Shown one piece after another: positions 35,719-43,981 of a DNA stretch of 64,000 nucleotides. The position numbers and the translations under genes are program-made. Within the stretch, counting starts at the first letter, position 1. The number at the start of each line of letters is the position of its first letter. A model generated the notes under the pieces. That model did not search any database and had not been told where the DNA came from. It saw nothing but the letters and a program-made list of their open reading frames with translations. The stretch spans positions 1-64,000 of the forward strand of contig NZ_CAKTVX010000010.1 in the NCBI RefSeq assembly GCF_934630525.1, read 5' to 3'. The DNA comes from an uncultured Slackia sp. Its GTDB lineage: Bacteria; Actinomycetota; Coriobacteriia; Coriobacteriales; Eggerthellaceae.

Positions 35719-35753
35719 GCGATTGGACGCCCGAATCGAACGCATCCAATCGC
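35719..35753 (+). terminator. Hairpin after the CMD/cupin gene
   Basis: A 12-bp stem GCGATTGGACGC/GCATCCAATCGC with one G-T pair starts 16 bp after the stop codon. The tail is only AATAGAAC, so termination would be weak. The rest of 35754-35920 holds nothing recognisable. Confidence 0.45.
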
Positions 35754-35920
35754 AATAGAACAATACAGAAGATGAGACAGCGCTTGAGGCCTCTCGATTA
35801 CACAATGCTAGCAAGGACGGCGCACCGCAAGAAACGCAGCGAACGCAATTTGCCTTAACCGTGTTTCACACCGAGGTTGCTGCCAGCGTTTTCGCGCCAT
35901 ACAACAATGGGCGATGTGCG

Positions 35921-37264
35921 CTACTTCTTCTTCCCCGCAATAAGGCCAGCGCGGCGAAACGCCATGTACACGACGTAGCTCGCCGCCACCACGGGCACCA
36001 TGACCAGGAAGAGCACGCGATAACCGAACGCGGGCGCAATCCAGCCAACCAAGAAGGGACACAGCCCAATAGCCACGTCGAGCAGCACGAAATAGGTGGA
36101 ATTCGCGGCGGTGAGACGATCGTCAGGGCAACGACGCATGGCAAGCACGAGGCCATTGGGCTGCACCGAACCAACGCCCACGCCAGCAAGCGCCGCCGAC
36201 ACAAGGAGCATGGCGCCGTTTTGCGCGAAGCCCATGATGAGCATGCTCGCGCCCAAACAGGCAAAACCCAAGGTCATGATGCCTTTATCGCCAGCCGAAT
36301 CGAACCATCGCCCCGTGAATGGACGCGTCACGAACATGGCGATGGAATATGACACGAAGAAGAAGCTCGCGGCACCCGTAAGCCCCACTTCGGCCGCATA
36401 CGGATTGATATACGTGATAAGGGCGCCATACGCGAGGTAGCCCACCATGATGGCCACCGACACGGGCAGCGCGCGCACTTCGATGAAATTCGCCAGGCTG
36501 AGCCTGTGCTTTTTCGCGGGCTTGCTGGCATCGCTGGCACTCTCGGCCGCTCCGGCCTTTTCGGCAGCGCCGGTCGCTTCCGCCCCATTCGCGCCATTGG
36601 CCGCACTGGTCGCCCCAGCAGCCTTGGCCGCTTCCGCACGTTGCTTGCGACCAGGAAAAACAACCCCGAGCGCCGCGATATACCCTACAGCGATCATGCC
36701 CAAGCACGCGATAAAGAGCATATCGAAGTCGCCCGCATTCGAGAACGCCGAGCCCATCAGAGGGCCAAGCGCCGCGCCGAGCGTGACCGAAAGCATGTAA
36801 TAACCCACGCCCTCGCCTTTGCGGGAAAGCGGAACGGCGCTGCTCACGATAGACGTGACCGTTGTTTGCGACAGGCCATAAAACGCGCCGTGCAAGAAGC
36901 GCAACACGATAAATACGCCAATTGCCGGCACGTGTTCAAAAGCCAAATAGAGAAGCGTGCACGCAACCTCGCCCGTCATGCACGCGACGAGCACGCGACC
37001 ACGACCGACCTTGTCGATCGCGCCACCGAAGAACAAGCGCGAGCACAACGCGCCCAAAATGAAGACGCTCGCCGTGAAGCCGCCCTCGGTTGCTCCGGCC
37101 GCGAATTGCATGGCGGAATAGCCCGCCATGGCGACCATGAGCGCGTAATACTGCATATACAGAATGAAGTTCACCGCAAAGCCGGCAATGAAGCGCGGCG
37201 TGAAAATAGGTTCGTTGGACTTGCCAGATTGGACAGTGTTCGATTTCGCAGATGCCTGAGGCAT
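35921..37264 (-). CDS. MFS transporter
   Basis: A 447-residue major facilitator protein with about 12 membrane helices. The loop-2/3 motif reads GGAIDKVGRGRV (79-90), and its second-half counterpart reads GRWFDSAGDKG. The central cytoplasmic loop (about 205-265) is a long Ala/Gly/Glu-rich low-complexity segment. It resembles drug or sugar exporters, but the substrate cannot be named. It is convergent with the CMD/cupin operon. Its start at 37264 lies about 470 bp from the next gene. Confidence 0.88.
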   Translation of the reverse strand: MPQASAKSNTVQSGKSNEPIFTPRFIAGFAVNFILYMQYYALMVAMAGYSAMQFAAGATEGGFTASVFILGALCSRLFFGGAIDKVGRGRVLVACMTGEVACTLLYLAFEHVPAIGVFIVLRFLHGAFYGLSQTTVTSIVSSAVPLSRKGEGVGYYMLSVTLGAALGPLMGSAFSNAGDFDMLFIACLGMIAVGYIAALGVVFPGRKQRAEAAKAAGATSAANGANGAEATGAAEKAGAAESASDASKPAKKHRLSLANFIEVRALPVSVAIMVGYLAYGALITYINPYAAEVGLTGAASFFFVSYSIAMFVTRPFTGRWFDSAGDKGIMTLGFACLGASMLIMGFAQNGAMLLVSAALAGVGVGSVQPNGLVLAMRRCPDDRLTAANSTYFVLLDVAIGLCPFLVGWIAPAFGYRVLFLVMVPVVAASYVVYMAFRRAGLIAGKKK

Positions 37265-37409
37265 AGAATTGGACTCCTTGGGTAGTTCTTCGCGCGCGAT
37301 TTCCGCACGTGAACAAGGAGTATCCCGCTGAAATGCGGGTAATTCGCGAATTTCAGCACACCTTCACGAAACGTGCGAGTTTCCCAAGAGGCCGCCCAGA
37401 TACAAGAAG

Positions 37410-37437
37410 GGCCGGGAGGCGCAAGGCTCTCCCGGCC
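37410..37437 (-). terminator. Terminator-like hairpin after element A copy 2
   Basis: A perfect 9-bp stem GGCCGGGAG/CTCCCGGCC is followed in the minus direction by CTTCTTGT. It lies about 70 bp beyond element A copy 2 and would end the glutamate synthase transcript. The nearby A-run on the plus side gives no terminator in that direction. The remaining bases of 37265-37730 show no gene. Confidence 0.5.
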
Positions 37438-37509
37438 AAAAACGGCCACGCGGTCGCCACGTTGTCGCGGGCCGATAGAATGATCAAAACGAGCCGCCGC
37501 TGGGCGAAC

Positions 37510-37725
37510 AAAGTCAGCGAGCGGGATTCTGGCTTCTGGCGAGTGTAGTTCGAGCGAGGCCGAGGCGACGCGTACTTCGGTACGCGAGCCATTGAATATG
37601 CCCAAACGGCATATTCAATCCCAAACTTCCGCGCCCGAGCGGGCGTAGCCAGCTCAGCTGGCTACGAAATACACCGTCGGAATCCCGCGCAGCGTCAAGC
37701 AAGTGCATCGTTCGTCAGAACGGCG
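37510..37725 (-). repeat. 3'-UTR structured element A, copy 2
   Basis: On the minus strand it starts 5 nt after the stop codon of the GXGXG gene, with a CGTTC-TGAC-GAACG hairpin, and ends GCTGACTTT. It holds several perfect hairpins on the plus strand: CGCGTAC-TTCG-GTACGCG, a 12-bp stem around ATTGAATATGCC, CGCCC-GAGC-GGGCG, and GTAGCCAGC-TCA-GCTGGCTAC. Its ends and the TTCGGTACGCGAG segment match copy 1 at 24444-24672. Confidence 0.65.
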
Positions 37726-37730
37726 CACCA

Positions 37731-38507
37731 TCAGTTCGCGTACATGCTGGCGTAGGGGCGGCTGTTTGCGGGGCGCAGGCGGAAGAATCCCTCGCCCGAG
37801 ACATCGACCGGACCGCCAATTTCTTCGGCGAATTTCTCGTTGTATTCGCCAAGCAAGCGCGCGAGCACGCGGCAATCGTGCTCATCGACCGGCTCTTGCA
37901 CCAGGCCAGCGGGAATATCGCGTTCGTCGAGCACATGCTTCAGGTAAATCACGCCGCCATGCATGCCCGTTGCCAAATACGGGCCCGCCGTGCCCATGAG
38001 CACAATCACGCCGCCGGCCATGTATTCGCCCAGGAAGCTGCCGGCGTCTCCGCCGATCACGATAGCCGGCGCCTTGTCGCCATACTGCTTCATGTGAATG
38101 CCGACGCGCCAACCGCAGCCGTCGCGCACCAAAATGCGGCCGCCGCGCATGCCGTAGCCCGCAGCATCGCCCACGCGCCCATGAATCACGATGTCGCCAT
38201 CGTTCATGGTGTTGGCGACCTGGTCTTGGGCATTGCCGAAGACCTCGATTTCGCCGCCATCCATGTAGCACGCCATGTCGTTGCCGGGCACGCCATGGAT
38301 CTCGAGGCGCTTGCCCGCGGGCATGCCGCACCCAAGATAGCGCTGGGCGAATGTTTCGCGCAGCTCCACCACATCGGCGTCTTCGAGAGCTGCACGCACC
38401 GCGGCGTTGCCCTCGGTGAAATGCACCGTGCCGAGCGTGACCACCGTTTTGCCATCGAGCTTTTCGACAACGGGCTCGGTCGTGGGAAGGTTTCCGAATT
38501 CTGCCAT
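37731..38507 (-). CDS. Glutamate synthase GXGXG-domain subunit (GltB3-like)
   Basis: A 258-residue protein made of the C-terminal right-handed beta-helix of glutamate synthase, with the repeated G-x-x-G-x-x-x-G pattern (GDAAGYGMRGGRILVRDG, GGDAGSFLGEYMAGG, GTAGPYLATGMHGG). In bacterial GltB this domain is fused to the amidotransferase and FMN domains, whereas here and in archaea it is a separate chain. It is the last gene of the five-gene cluster and starts 1 bp after the upstream stop codon. A structured element follows it. Confidence 0.9.
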   Translation of the reverse strand: MAEFGNLPTTEPVVEKLDGKTVVTLGTVHFTEGNAAVRAALEDADVVELRETFAQRYLGCGMPAGKRLEIHGVPGNDMACYMDGGEIEVFGNAQDQVANTMNDGDIVIHGRVGDAAGYGMRGGRILVRDGCGWRVGIHMKQYGDKAPAIVIGGDAGSFLGEYMAGGVIVLMGTAGPYLATGMHGGVIYLKHVLDERDIPAGLVQEPVDEHDCRVLARLLGEYNEKFAEEIGGPVDVSGEGFFRLRPANSRPYASMYAN

Positions 38508-38508
38508 G

Positions 38509-39870
38509 TTATTCCTCGCCTTCTGCCTTGGGCCAACCAAGCTCGTTGAGCGTCGACGGATAGCCGCGATGCATACGTGCGGCTCCTTGCGGGAAATCGA
38601 TATTGAGAGGAACGCGGTCAAACGTATCATCGGCAAGCGATGCCACGGGCACGCCGCGCTCGATCATCGCCGTGTACATGCCCGCGTTATCGGGTCGATT
38701 CAGCAGCACGTAGCCCACAAGCTTGCCGTCGCGCATGACGAATTTCACATATTCGTCGTCTTCGACCTCTACGCGAACATCGAAGTCGCCATCGGCTGGC
38801 GGATTGATGATTCCCGAGGTCAGAAGCGTGATGTCGAAGAAATCGACCGCGTTCACCGCGAAGCTGCCCTCATCGGGAAGGGCACCGGGCACGCCCGCCA
38901 TGTGCATGGCGGCAATGCGGCCCTGACGAACGGCGTTGGGCCACAGCGCCAAGGGGCGCTCGCTGCCGTCGAGCGTATCGGTCACCTGGGTCACATCGCC
39001 CGCAGCGTACACATCGGGCAGGCTCGTTTGCAAATCGGGCCCGCATATAAGGCCTCGACCCTGCTCGGCGCCCGCCTCGACGGCGAGCTTGCTCGCCGGG
39101 CGCACGCCGACCGCGACGATAACCATATCGCACGCCTCGTCGGAACCATCGGTCAGGCGCACATGCGTCACGCGCTCGCCTTCACCGAGCATCTCGTCGA
39201 CCGACATGCTGGGGTGGCAGAAAATGCCATGCGGCTCCACAAGACGCGAAACAATCGCGGCACCGTCCGCATCGAGCACAGCGGGCAAAATGCGCGGGCT
39301 GCGATCGAACACGTCGATACGGTCGGCATGGTGGCTCAACGCCTCGGCCGCCTTCATGCCAATTAGGCCGCCGCCGATCACCACGACGCGGCTTTCACGG
39401 CCTTCCGCATGCGCACGCTCAGTTGCTGCACGAACGTCGTCCCAAGCCGCCAGCGCATCGTCGAGCGTAATGAACGTATGCACGTTCGCGCGCCCTTCCA
39501 TGCCGGCAATAGGAGGAACGAAAGGAACGGAGCCCGTAGCGAGCAGGCATTTCCCGTAGGAAATCTCTTCCCCGCCCGCAAGCTTCACTTCATGGGCCGC
39601 CGCATCGAGCGCCACGGCTTCAAACTCAGCGCCGAACAGCGTTTCGATGCCGCGCTTCTCGTAGAAATCGGCCGATTTGTAATCGAGATGCTCGCGATCG
39701 GTTTTGCCTTCAAGCAAATACGAGATGAGCGGGCGGCCGTAGCAGCGATACGGCTCATGGGAAACCATGATGATGCTCTTATCCGGCGCAGCCGCAGAGA
39801 GGAATTCCGCCGCAGTCACGCCCGCCGCAGAATTGCCAATAATCAAGTAATCACACGTATGGTGCGCCAT
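38509..39870 (-). CDS. FAD/NAD-dependent oxidoreductase, GltS-associated
   Basis: A 453-residue pyridine-nucleotide-disulfide-type oxidoreductase of the NADH-oxidase/rubredoxin-reductase group. The FAD motif is IIGNSAAGVTAAE (10-22), the NAD motif VIGGGLIGMKAAEAL, and the late FAD motif VYAAGDVTQV. No redox-active CxxC is seen. In split glutamate synthases a GltD-like flavoprotein passes NAD(P)H electrons to the FMN subunit, and this gene takes that position in the cluster. It starts about where the FeS gene ends. Confidence 0.88.
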   Translation of the reverse strand: MAHHTCDYLIIGNSAAGVTAAEFLSAAAPDKSIIMVSHEPYRCYGRPLISYLLEGKTDREHLDYKSADFYEKRGIETLFGAEFEAVALDAAAHEVKLAGGEEISYGKCLLATGSVPFVPPIAGMEGRANVHTFITLDDALAAWDDVRAATERAHAEGRESRVVVIGGGLIGMKAAEALSHHADRIDVFDRSPRILPAVLDADGAAIVSRLVEPHGIFCHPSMSVDEMLGEGERVTHVRLTDGSDEACDMVIVAVGVRPASKLAVEAGAEQGRGLICGPDLQTSLPDVYAAGDVTQVTDTLDGSERPLALWPNAVRQGRIAAMHMAGVPGALPDEGSFAVNAVDFFDITLLTSGIINPPADGDFDVRVEVEDDEYVKFVMRDGKLVGYVLLNRPDNAGMYTAMIERGVPVASLADDTFDRVPLNIDFPQGAARMHRGYPSTLNELGWPKAEGEE

Positions 39871-39871
39871 G

Positions 39872-40345
39872 CTACATCGCCTCGCTTTCCACGTAAATGA
39901 GCGCGCGATTCGGGCAGGCCGCAACGCAGCTCGGCTCACCCGGCGCACCCGCGCCGTCGCCGCACAAATCGCACTTCAACGCAATGGACTTCACGCCCAA
40001 AGGGGACGGAACAACCGTGATGGCGCCGAAGGGGCACATGCTCACGCACGTGCGGCAGCCCACGCAACGCGATGGGTCGCTCGTGACCACGCCGGTTGCA
40101 GGGTCGCGTTGCATGGCGCCCGAAATGCAGCCTTCCACGCACTTTGGCTTGGCGCAATGGCGGCAATTCGCCGCGAAGCTCACGATGTTGTCGCCCTCGA
40201 CGCGCACGCGGTTGTAGATTTCATCGCCCGCAAGCGTAAACGCCTTCACGATGTTTCCTGGCCACGGCGAATGCTGCGCCTTGCAAGCCACCTCGCAACG
40301 GCGGCAATTCACGCACCATTCGGGAATCGCGTAAATCCTCTTCAT
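39872..40345 (-). CDS. 4Fe-4S ferredoxin-type electron-transfer subunit
   Basis: A 157-residue HycB/DmsB-like protein with four [4Fe-4S] cysteine groups. The first is C11-x2-C14-x2-C17-x3-C21; then come CRHCAKPKCVEGC, CVGCRTCVSMC and CDLCG with CVAAC at the end. It has no signal peptide or membrane segment, so it should act in the cytoplasm. Between the FMN and FAD subunits of glutamate synthase it is a likely electron relay. The start ATG at 40345 is 5 bp after the gltB2-like stop. Confidence 0.9.
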   Translation of the reverse strand: MKRIYAIPEWCVNCRRCEVACKAQHSPWPGNIVKAFTLAGDEIYNRVRVEGDNIVSFAANCRHCAKPKCVEGCISGAMQRDPATGVVTSDPSRCVGCRTCVSMCPFGAITVVPSPLGVKSIALKCDLCGDGAGAPGEPSCVAACPNRALIYVESEAM

Positions 40346-40350
40346 GCCGA

Positions 40351-41859
40351 TCACTGCTCCCCTGCGTATTTCACGCCCAGAATCTCGAGTTCTTTCTCGT
40401 TCAGGCCCACGCCGCGCAGCATGAGTCGATTGCCGCGCAGGCTGTCGATGGCGTTGATGCCCATGCCGCCCATGAGCTCCTGAACCTCGTGGTTCCACGC
40501 GCGGACCAAATTCACCACGCGCTCGGCGCCAATTTCGGGATTGAGGCGCTTCGTGAGGTCGGCGCGCTGCGTGGCGATGCCCCAATTGCACTTGCCGCCC
40601 GCGCACGCCTGGCACTGATGGCAGCCCAGAGCGATAAGCGCGGAGCTTGCGCAGTATACGGCGTCGGCGCCCAGGGCAACGGCGCGCACGATGTCGGCCG
40701 AGTTGCGAATGGAGCCGGCGGCCACCAGGCTCACGCGGCTGCGAATGCCCTCGTCGCGAAGGCGCTGGTCAACGCTCGCAAGCGCAAGCTCAATGGGGAT
40801 GCCCACGTTATCGCGCGTACGGGCCGGCGCTGCGCCCGTGCCGCCGCGGAAGCCGTCAACCACGATCACGTCGGCGCCCGCGCGGGCCATGCCGCTCGCG
40901 ATGGCGGCCACGTTGTGAACGGCAGCCACTTTCACCGAAATGGGCTTGGTGTAGCGCGTCGCCTCCTTCAGGCTGAAAATGAGCTGGCGCAAGTCTTCGA
41001 TGGAATAGATGTCATGGTGCGGCGCGGGGCTAATGGCGTCGGTGCCCTTCGGAATCATGCGGGTGCGGGACACTTCGTCGTTGATTTTCTCGCCAGGAAG
41101 GTGTCCGCCGATGCCAGGCTTTGCACCCTGGCCGATCTTGATTTCGATCATCGCCGCAGTTTCGAGGTAGTGCATATCCACGCCGAAACGGCCCGACGCC
41201 ACCTGCACGATGGCATGGTCGCCATATTTCTCGAGGTCTTTATGCAGGCCGCCTTCGCCGCAGTTGAAATAGGTGCCCAGCTCTTCGGCCGCCATGGCGA
41301 GCGACTTTTGGGCGTTCAGCGAAATGGAGCCAAAGCTCATGGCCGAGAACATAATGGGCACGTCGAGCTTGATGCGGGGCGGCATCGACGAGACCACCTT
41401 GCGCTCGCGCTCGTTGATGCGCAGCGCCTCGGGGCGGCTGCCCAAAAACACGCGGGTCTCCATGGGCTCACGCAGCGGGTCGATGGAAGGGTTGGTGACT
41501 TGGCTCGCGTTGAGCAGCAGGTGGTCCCAGTAAATCGGATAATGCTGGGGGTTGCCCATGGAAGAAAGCAGCACAGCGCCGGTTTGCGCCTGCTTGGCGA
41601 TGTCTTGCATGGCGGCAAGGTTCCAGTTGTTCGAACCGTTGCCGACCTGGGGCCAATTCGTAATGGCGAGCGCGTTCGTGGGACACATGACCACGCAACG
41701 CTGGCAGTTCACGCACTTCTTGTGATCGGCAATCACGCGGCCCAAGTCGGTATCGACCGTATGCACCTCGTTAGCGCACTGACGCGCACACACGCCGCAT
41801 TGAATGCACTGGTTGGGGTCGCGCTCGACCTTATAGCGCGGATACGTGAAATCGAGCAT
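40351..41859 (-). CDS. Glutamate synthase FMN subunit with N-terminal ferredoxin domain (GltB2-like)
   Basis: A 502-residue archaeal-type glutamate synthase central subunit. Residues 1-65 carry two [4Fe-4S] motifs (C18, C21, C24, C28 and C49, C52, C55, C59). The rest is the FMN TIM barrel, with SAMSFGSISLNA, GEGGLHKDLEKYGD, KIGQGAKPGIGGHLPG and the phosphate loop VVDGFRGGTGAAP. The cysteines in CHQCQACAGGKCNWG match the 3Fe-4S site of GltB. It makes glutamate from 2-oxoglutarate and ammonia delivered by the amidotransferase subunit. Confidence 0.93.
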   Translation of the reverse strand: MLDFTYPRYKVERDPNQCIQCGVCARQCANEVHTVDTDLGRVIADHKKCVNCQRCVVMCPTNALAITNWPQVGNGSNNWNLAAMQDIAKQAQTGAVLLSSMGNPQHYPIYWDHLLLNASQVTNPSIDPLREPMETRVFLGSRPEALRINERERKVVSSMPPRIKLDVPIMFSAMSFGSISLNAQKSLAMAAEELGTYFNCGEGGLHKDLEKYGDHAIVQVASGRFGVDMHYLETAAMIEIKIGQGAKPGIGGHLPGEKINDEVSRTRMIPKGTDAISPAPHHDIYSIEDLRQLIFSLKEATRYTKPISVKVAAVHNVAAIASGMARAGADVIVVDGFRGGTGAAPARTRDNVGIPIELALASVDQRLRDEGIRSRVSLVAAGSIRNSADIVRAVALGADAVYCASSALIALGCHQCQACAGGKCNWGIATQRADLTKRLNPEIGAERVVNLVRAWNHEVQELMGGMGINAIDSLRGNRLMLRGVGLNEKELEILGVKYAGEQ

Positions 41860-41862
41860 GGC

Positions 41863-43092
41863 TTAGGCCTCCTTTCGGGTGATGCGCGTTTGCTGATGGA
41901 TGTCGGGCTCGTTTTCCGCAGCGGCGTTCTGCTTGGCGCGCGCGACTTCGTCGAGCTGCACCACGAACGGCACGCCGCCTTCGATGGAGCGCACATTCTC
42001 GACATCGGGGCACACGAGCTCGATGGACGCCTGTTCGCTGGCCAGATACACCATGGAATCTTTCTCGCCGACCATCAACGCGCGCAGCTTCAGGCGGTCG
42101 TTGAGCGCCAGCAGACCTTCCTCGGATCCCAGAATGACCGAGAACGGGCCGTTCACGAGCGCGTCGGAGTACACGCAGCGCAGCGCCGTTTCGAATTCGG
42201 CCTGTTCGGGCGGCATGCGGTCGATGGCATCCCACGAAGGGGCCGCCATGATGTGCGCGGCCATTTCCTGGGAGAAGCCGTGGCGGCGAACGAGCAGGTC
42301 GAACAGATAGGTGATGACTTCAGTATCGGTCTGCAGCGCGCAGTCGTAGCCGAATTGCTCGACGTAGCGGCGGTTGGTGTCATAGCTGGAAATCTCGCCA
42401 TTGTGCACGATTGACCAGTTCAAAAGCGTGAACGGATGCGCGCCGCCCCACCAGCCAGGCGTATTTGTGGGAAAACGCCCGTGCGCAGTCCACAGCCAAG
42501 CCTTGTATTCGTCGATGCGATAGTACTCGCCGATTTCTTCGGGGTAGCCCACGCCCTTGAATGCGCCCATATTCTTGCCCGAGCTTGCGACGAACGCACC
42601 ATCGATGTGGGCGTTGATGTAGAACACGCACTGCATGACGTATTCCTGCTCGTCGAATTCGCCCAGTTCAAGCTCATGGTGCGACGGGTGCGGGGTAAGG
42701 AAGTAGCGCCAGGTGTCGGGCGGGTTCTTGATCGCCTTCACCGTGGCGGTGGGAATGCGCTCCTGCTTTTCGGAGAGAAAATGCTCGTTGAGATACGCTT
42801 CCGTATTCATGCGCGCTTCATGGCTTTCATAGAGCACGTGGAACGCGTAGAAATCGGCGTATTCCGGATAGATGCCATACGCGGCGAAGCCTCCGCCCAA
42901 GCCATTGCTGCGATCGTGCATGAGCGCGATGGCCTTCAGAATGTCGCATCCGTCGTGGCGCGCGCCAGACTTGTCCATGATGCCGGCAATGGCGCATCCG
43001 GCGGGAATGCGCACGTCGCCTTCACGCAGGCCGCGGCTGCCAAGCGCGCGTGCGCGGGCTGCCGCCTGCTGCGGCGTTTCAGCATAGTGCAT
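41863..43092 (-). CDS. Glutamate synthase class II amidotransferase subunit (GltB1-like)
   Basis: A 409-residue class II glutamine amidotransferase. The candidate nucleophile is C33 in IPAGCAIAGIMDKSG, preceded by a 32-residue propeptide that must be removed if the family mechanism holds. Other contacts are visible in TAHGRFPTNT and NWSIVHNGEISSYDTNRR. It releases ammonia from glutamine for the FMN subunit. ATG at 43092 was chosen because GAGGTG lies just upstream. It is the first gene of the split glutamate synthase cluster; a long non-coding region (43093-43981) lies upstream. Confidence 0.92.
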   Translation of the reverse strand: MHYAETPQQAAARARALGSRGLREGDVRIPAGCAIAGIMDKSGARHDGCDILKAIALMHDRSNGLGGGFAAYGIYPEYADFYAFHVLYESHEARMNTEAYLNEHFLSEKQERIPTATVKAIKNPPDTWRYFLTPHPSHHELELGEFDEQEYVMQCVFYINAHIDGAFVASSGKNMGAFKGVGYPEEIGEYYRIDEYKAWLWTAHGRFPTNTPGWWGGAHPFTLLNWSIVHNGEISSYDTNRRYVEQFGYDCALQTDTEVITYLFDLLVRRHGFSQEMAAHIMAAPSWDAIDRMPPEQAEFETALRCVYSDALVNGPFSVILGSEEGLLALNDRLKLRALMVGEKDSMVYLASEQASIELVCPDVENVRSIEGGVPFVVQLDEVARAKQNAAAENEPDIHQQTRITRKEA

Positions 43093-43231
43093 GCTGCACC
43101 TCGTTTCCCCCATTGGCCCAACCCGGGCAATTCGAGGCGTGGCGGCCTCGTCGCGACGGGCACGTGGCGATGCGCCGCGCCGCAAGGGCTGGGTAGCGAA
43201 TGTAGTGTTTCTAGGATATGGGTGCAGCATT

Positions 43232-43267
43232 TCACGAACGTGACACGCATGTTACAGCGAAGTGTAA
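43232..43267 (-). promoter_or_regulatory. Palindromic sites upstream of the glutamate synthase cluster
   Basis: TCACG-AA-CGTGA (43232-43243) is a perfect 12-bp palindrome, and TTACA-N6-TGTAA (43252-43267) is an inverted repeat. On the minus strand GTAAC, GTCAC and GAAAT follow each other at 6-bp spacing, which resembles actinobacterial GlnR half-sites. They lie 140-175 bp before the first gene. The regulator is not identified. Confidence 0.4.
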
Positions 43268-43293
43268 TGTGTGTTTCGAAGGCGTTAACGCCG

Positions 43294-43359
43294 CAGGAGG
43301 CGCAACGGAGATTCAGCATGCGGCGACAGGAGGCGCAACGAAGATTCGACATGCGGCAA
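43294..43359. repeat. Tandem duplication of a 33-bp unit
   Basis: Two adjacent 33-bp copies (43294-43326 and 43327-43359) begin CAGGAGGCGCAACG and end GCATGCGGCGA and ACATGCGGCAA. They differ at about four positions. No third copy was seen. Confidence 0.8.
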
Positions 43360-43791
43360 TAAGGGAATAGCATACGCCCGTAGGGAAACGACGGGGGTGT
43401 TGCGCAACGACGCCGTGCTCCTCCGAATCGCCCATTGCGTCCGAACGGTGGCGTCGTGACAGAAAATGGCACAATGAGGCCCTTCTGCAGGGTCAATAAC
43501 TCAAGAAAAGCCGAGTGGTCCGCGACGAGGAATACGTTTTGCCTGATGGGAGGCAACATCAATTTCATACCGAAGTTCCGCCCCGCGAAAAACAGGCCCC
43601 ATAGTCGCCATTCCTGGCATAGAAATACGATTCCTATGCAATGAGGCCCCCTTCTCGCATTTCCTGCCATGGACAGAGGTCACGCCTCGGGCTAAGAATC
43701 GCCCCATAGACAAGAGCTCATCTCGCAAATGCAATCGATATCGAATAAGAGAGCAATCACGGCTCACATGTACAACAAATACCCTTGCCAT

Positions 43792-43837
43792 AAACAAAAA
43801 ACGAGCCCCGCCAGGCCATTAGCCCGATTGGGCTCGT
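43792..43837 (-). terminator. Terminator of the downstream DUF917 gene
   Basis: An 8-bp stem ACGAGCCC/GGGCTCGT (43801-43808 with 43830-43837) is followed by TTTTTTGTTT in the minus direction, about 145 bp after the DUF917 stop codon. Confidence 0.75.
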
Positions 43838-43981
43838 CTCGTATAACAGCGAAACGCTTTCGGAGAAGCATTGCCGAAAGTGTTTCTCTCTTTTCAGACC
43901 TTCTTCCCTTAACGCATTTGCGGCGAAAACCCACCACGGGCCGCGCAATGCCACATCGCATGCCACATCGCATGCCGTGCT

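Larger units (their letters stand above)
43093..43981. other. Long intergenic region upstream of the glutamate synthase cluster
   Basis: About 890 bp without a convincing gene. It holds two palindromes (43232-43267), a 33-bp tandem duplication (43294-43359), a GCATAG/CTATGC hairpin (near 43617-43639), two CAATGAGGCCC words about 170 bp apart, and the DUF917 terminator (43792-43837). The short frames on both strands have no ribosome-binding sites or family features. Confidence 0.5.

Noticed and set aside
40489..42414. 641-codon open frame on the plus strand
   Set aside because: It is antisense to the glutamate synthase FMN and amidotransferase genes, which carry complete family motifs. Length alone is not evidence in this GC-rich sequence.
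43294..43359. CRISPR array
   Set aside because: Only two directly adjacent repeat units with no spacers between them.
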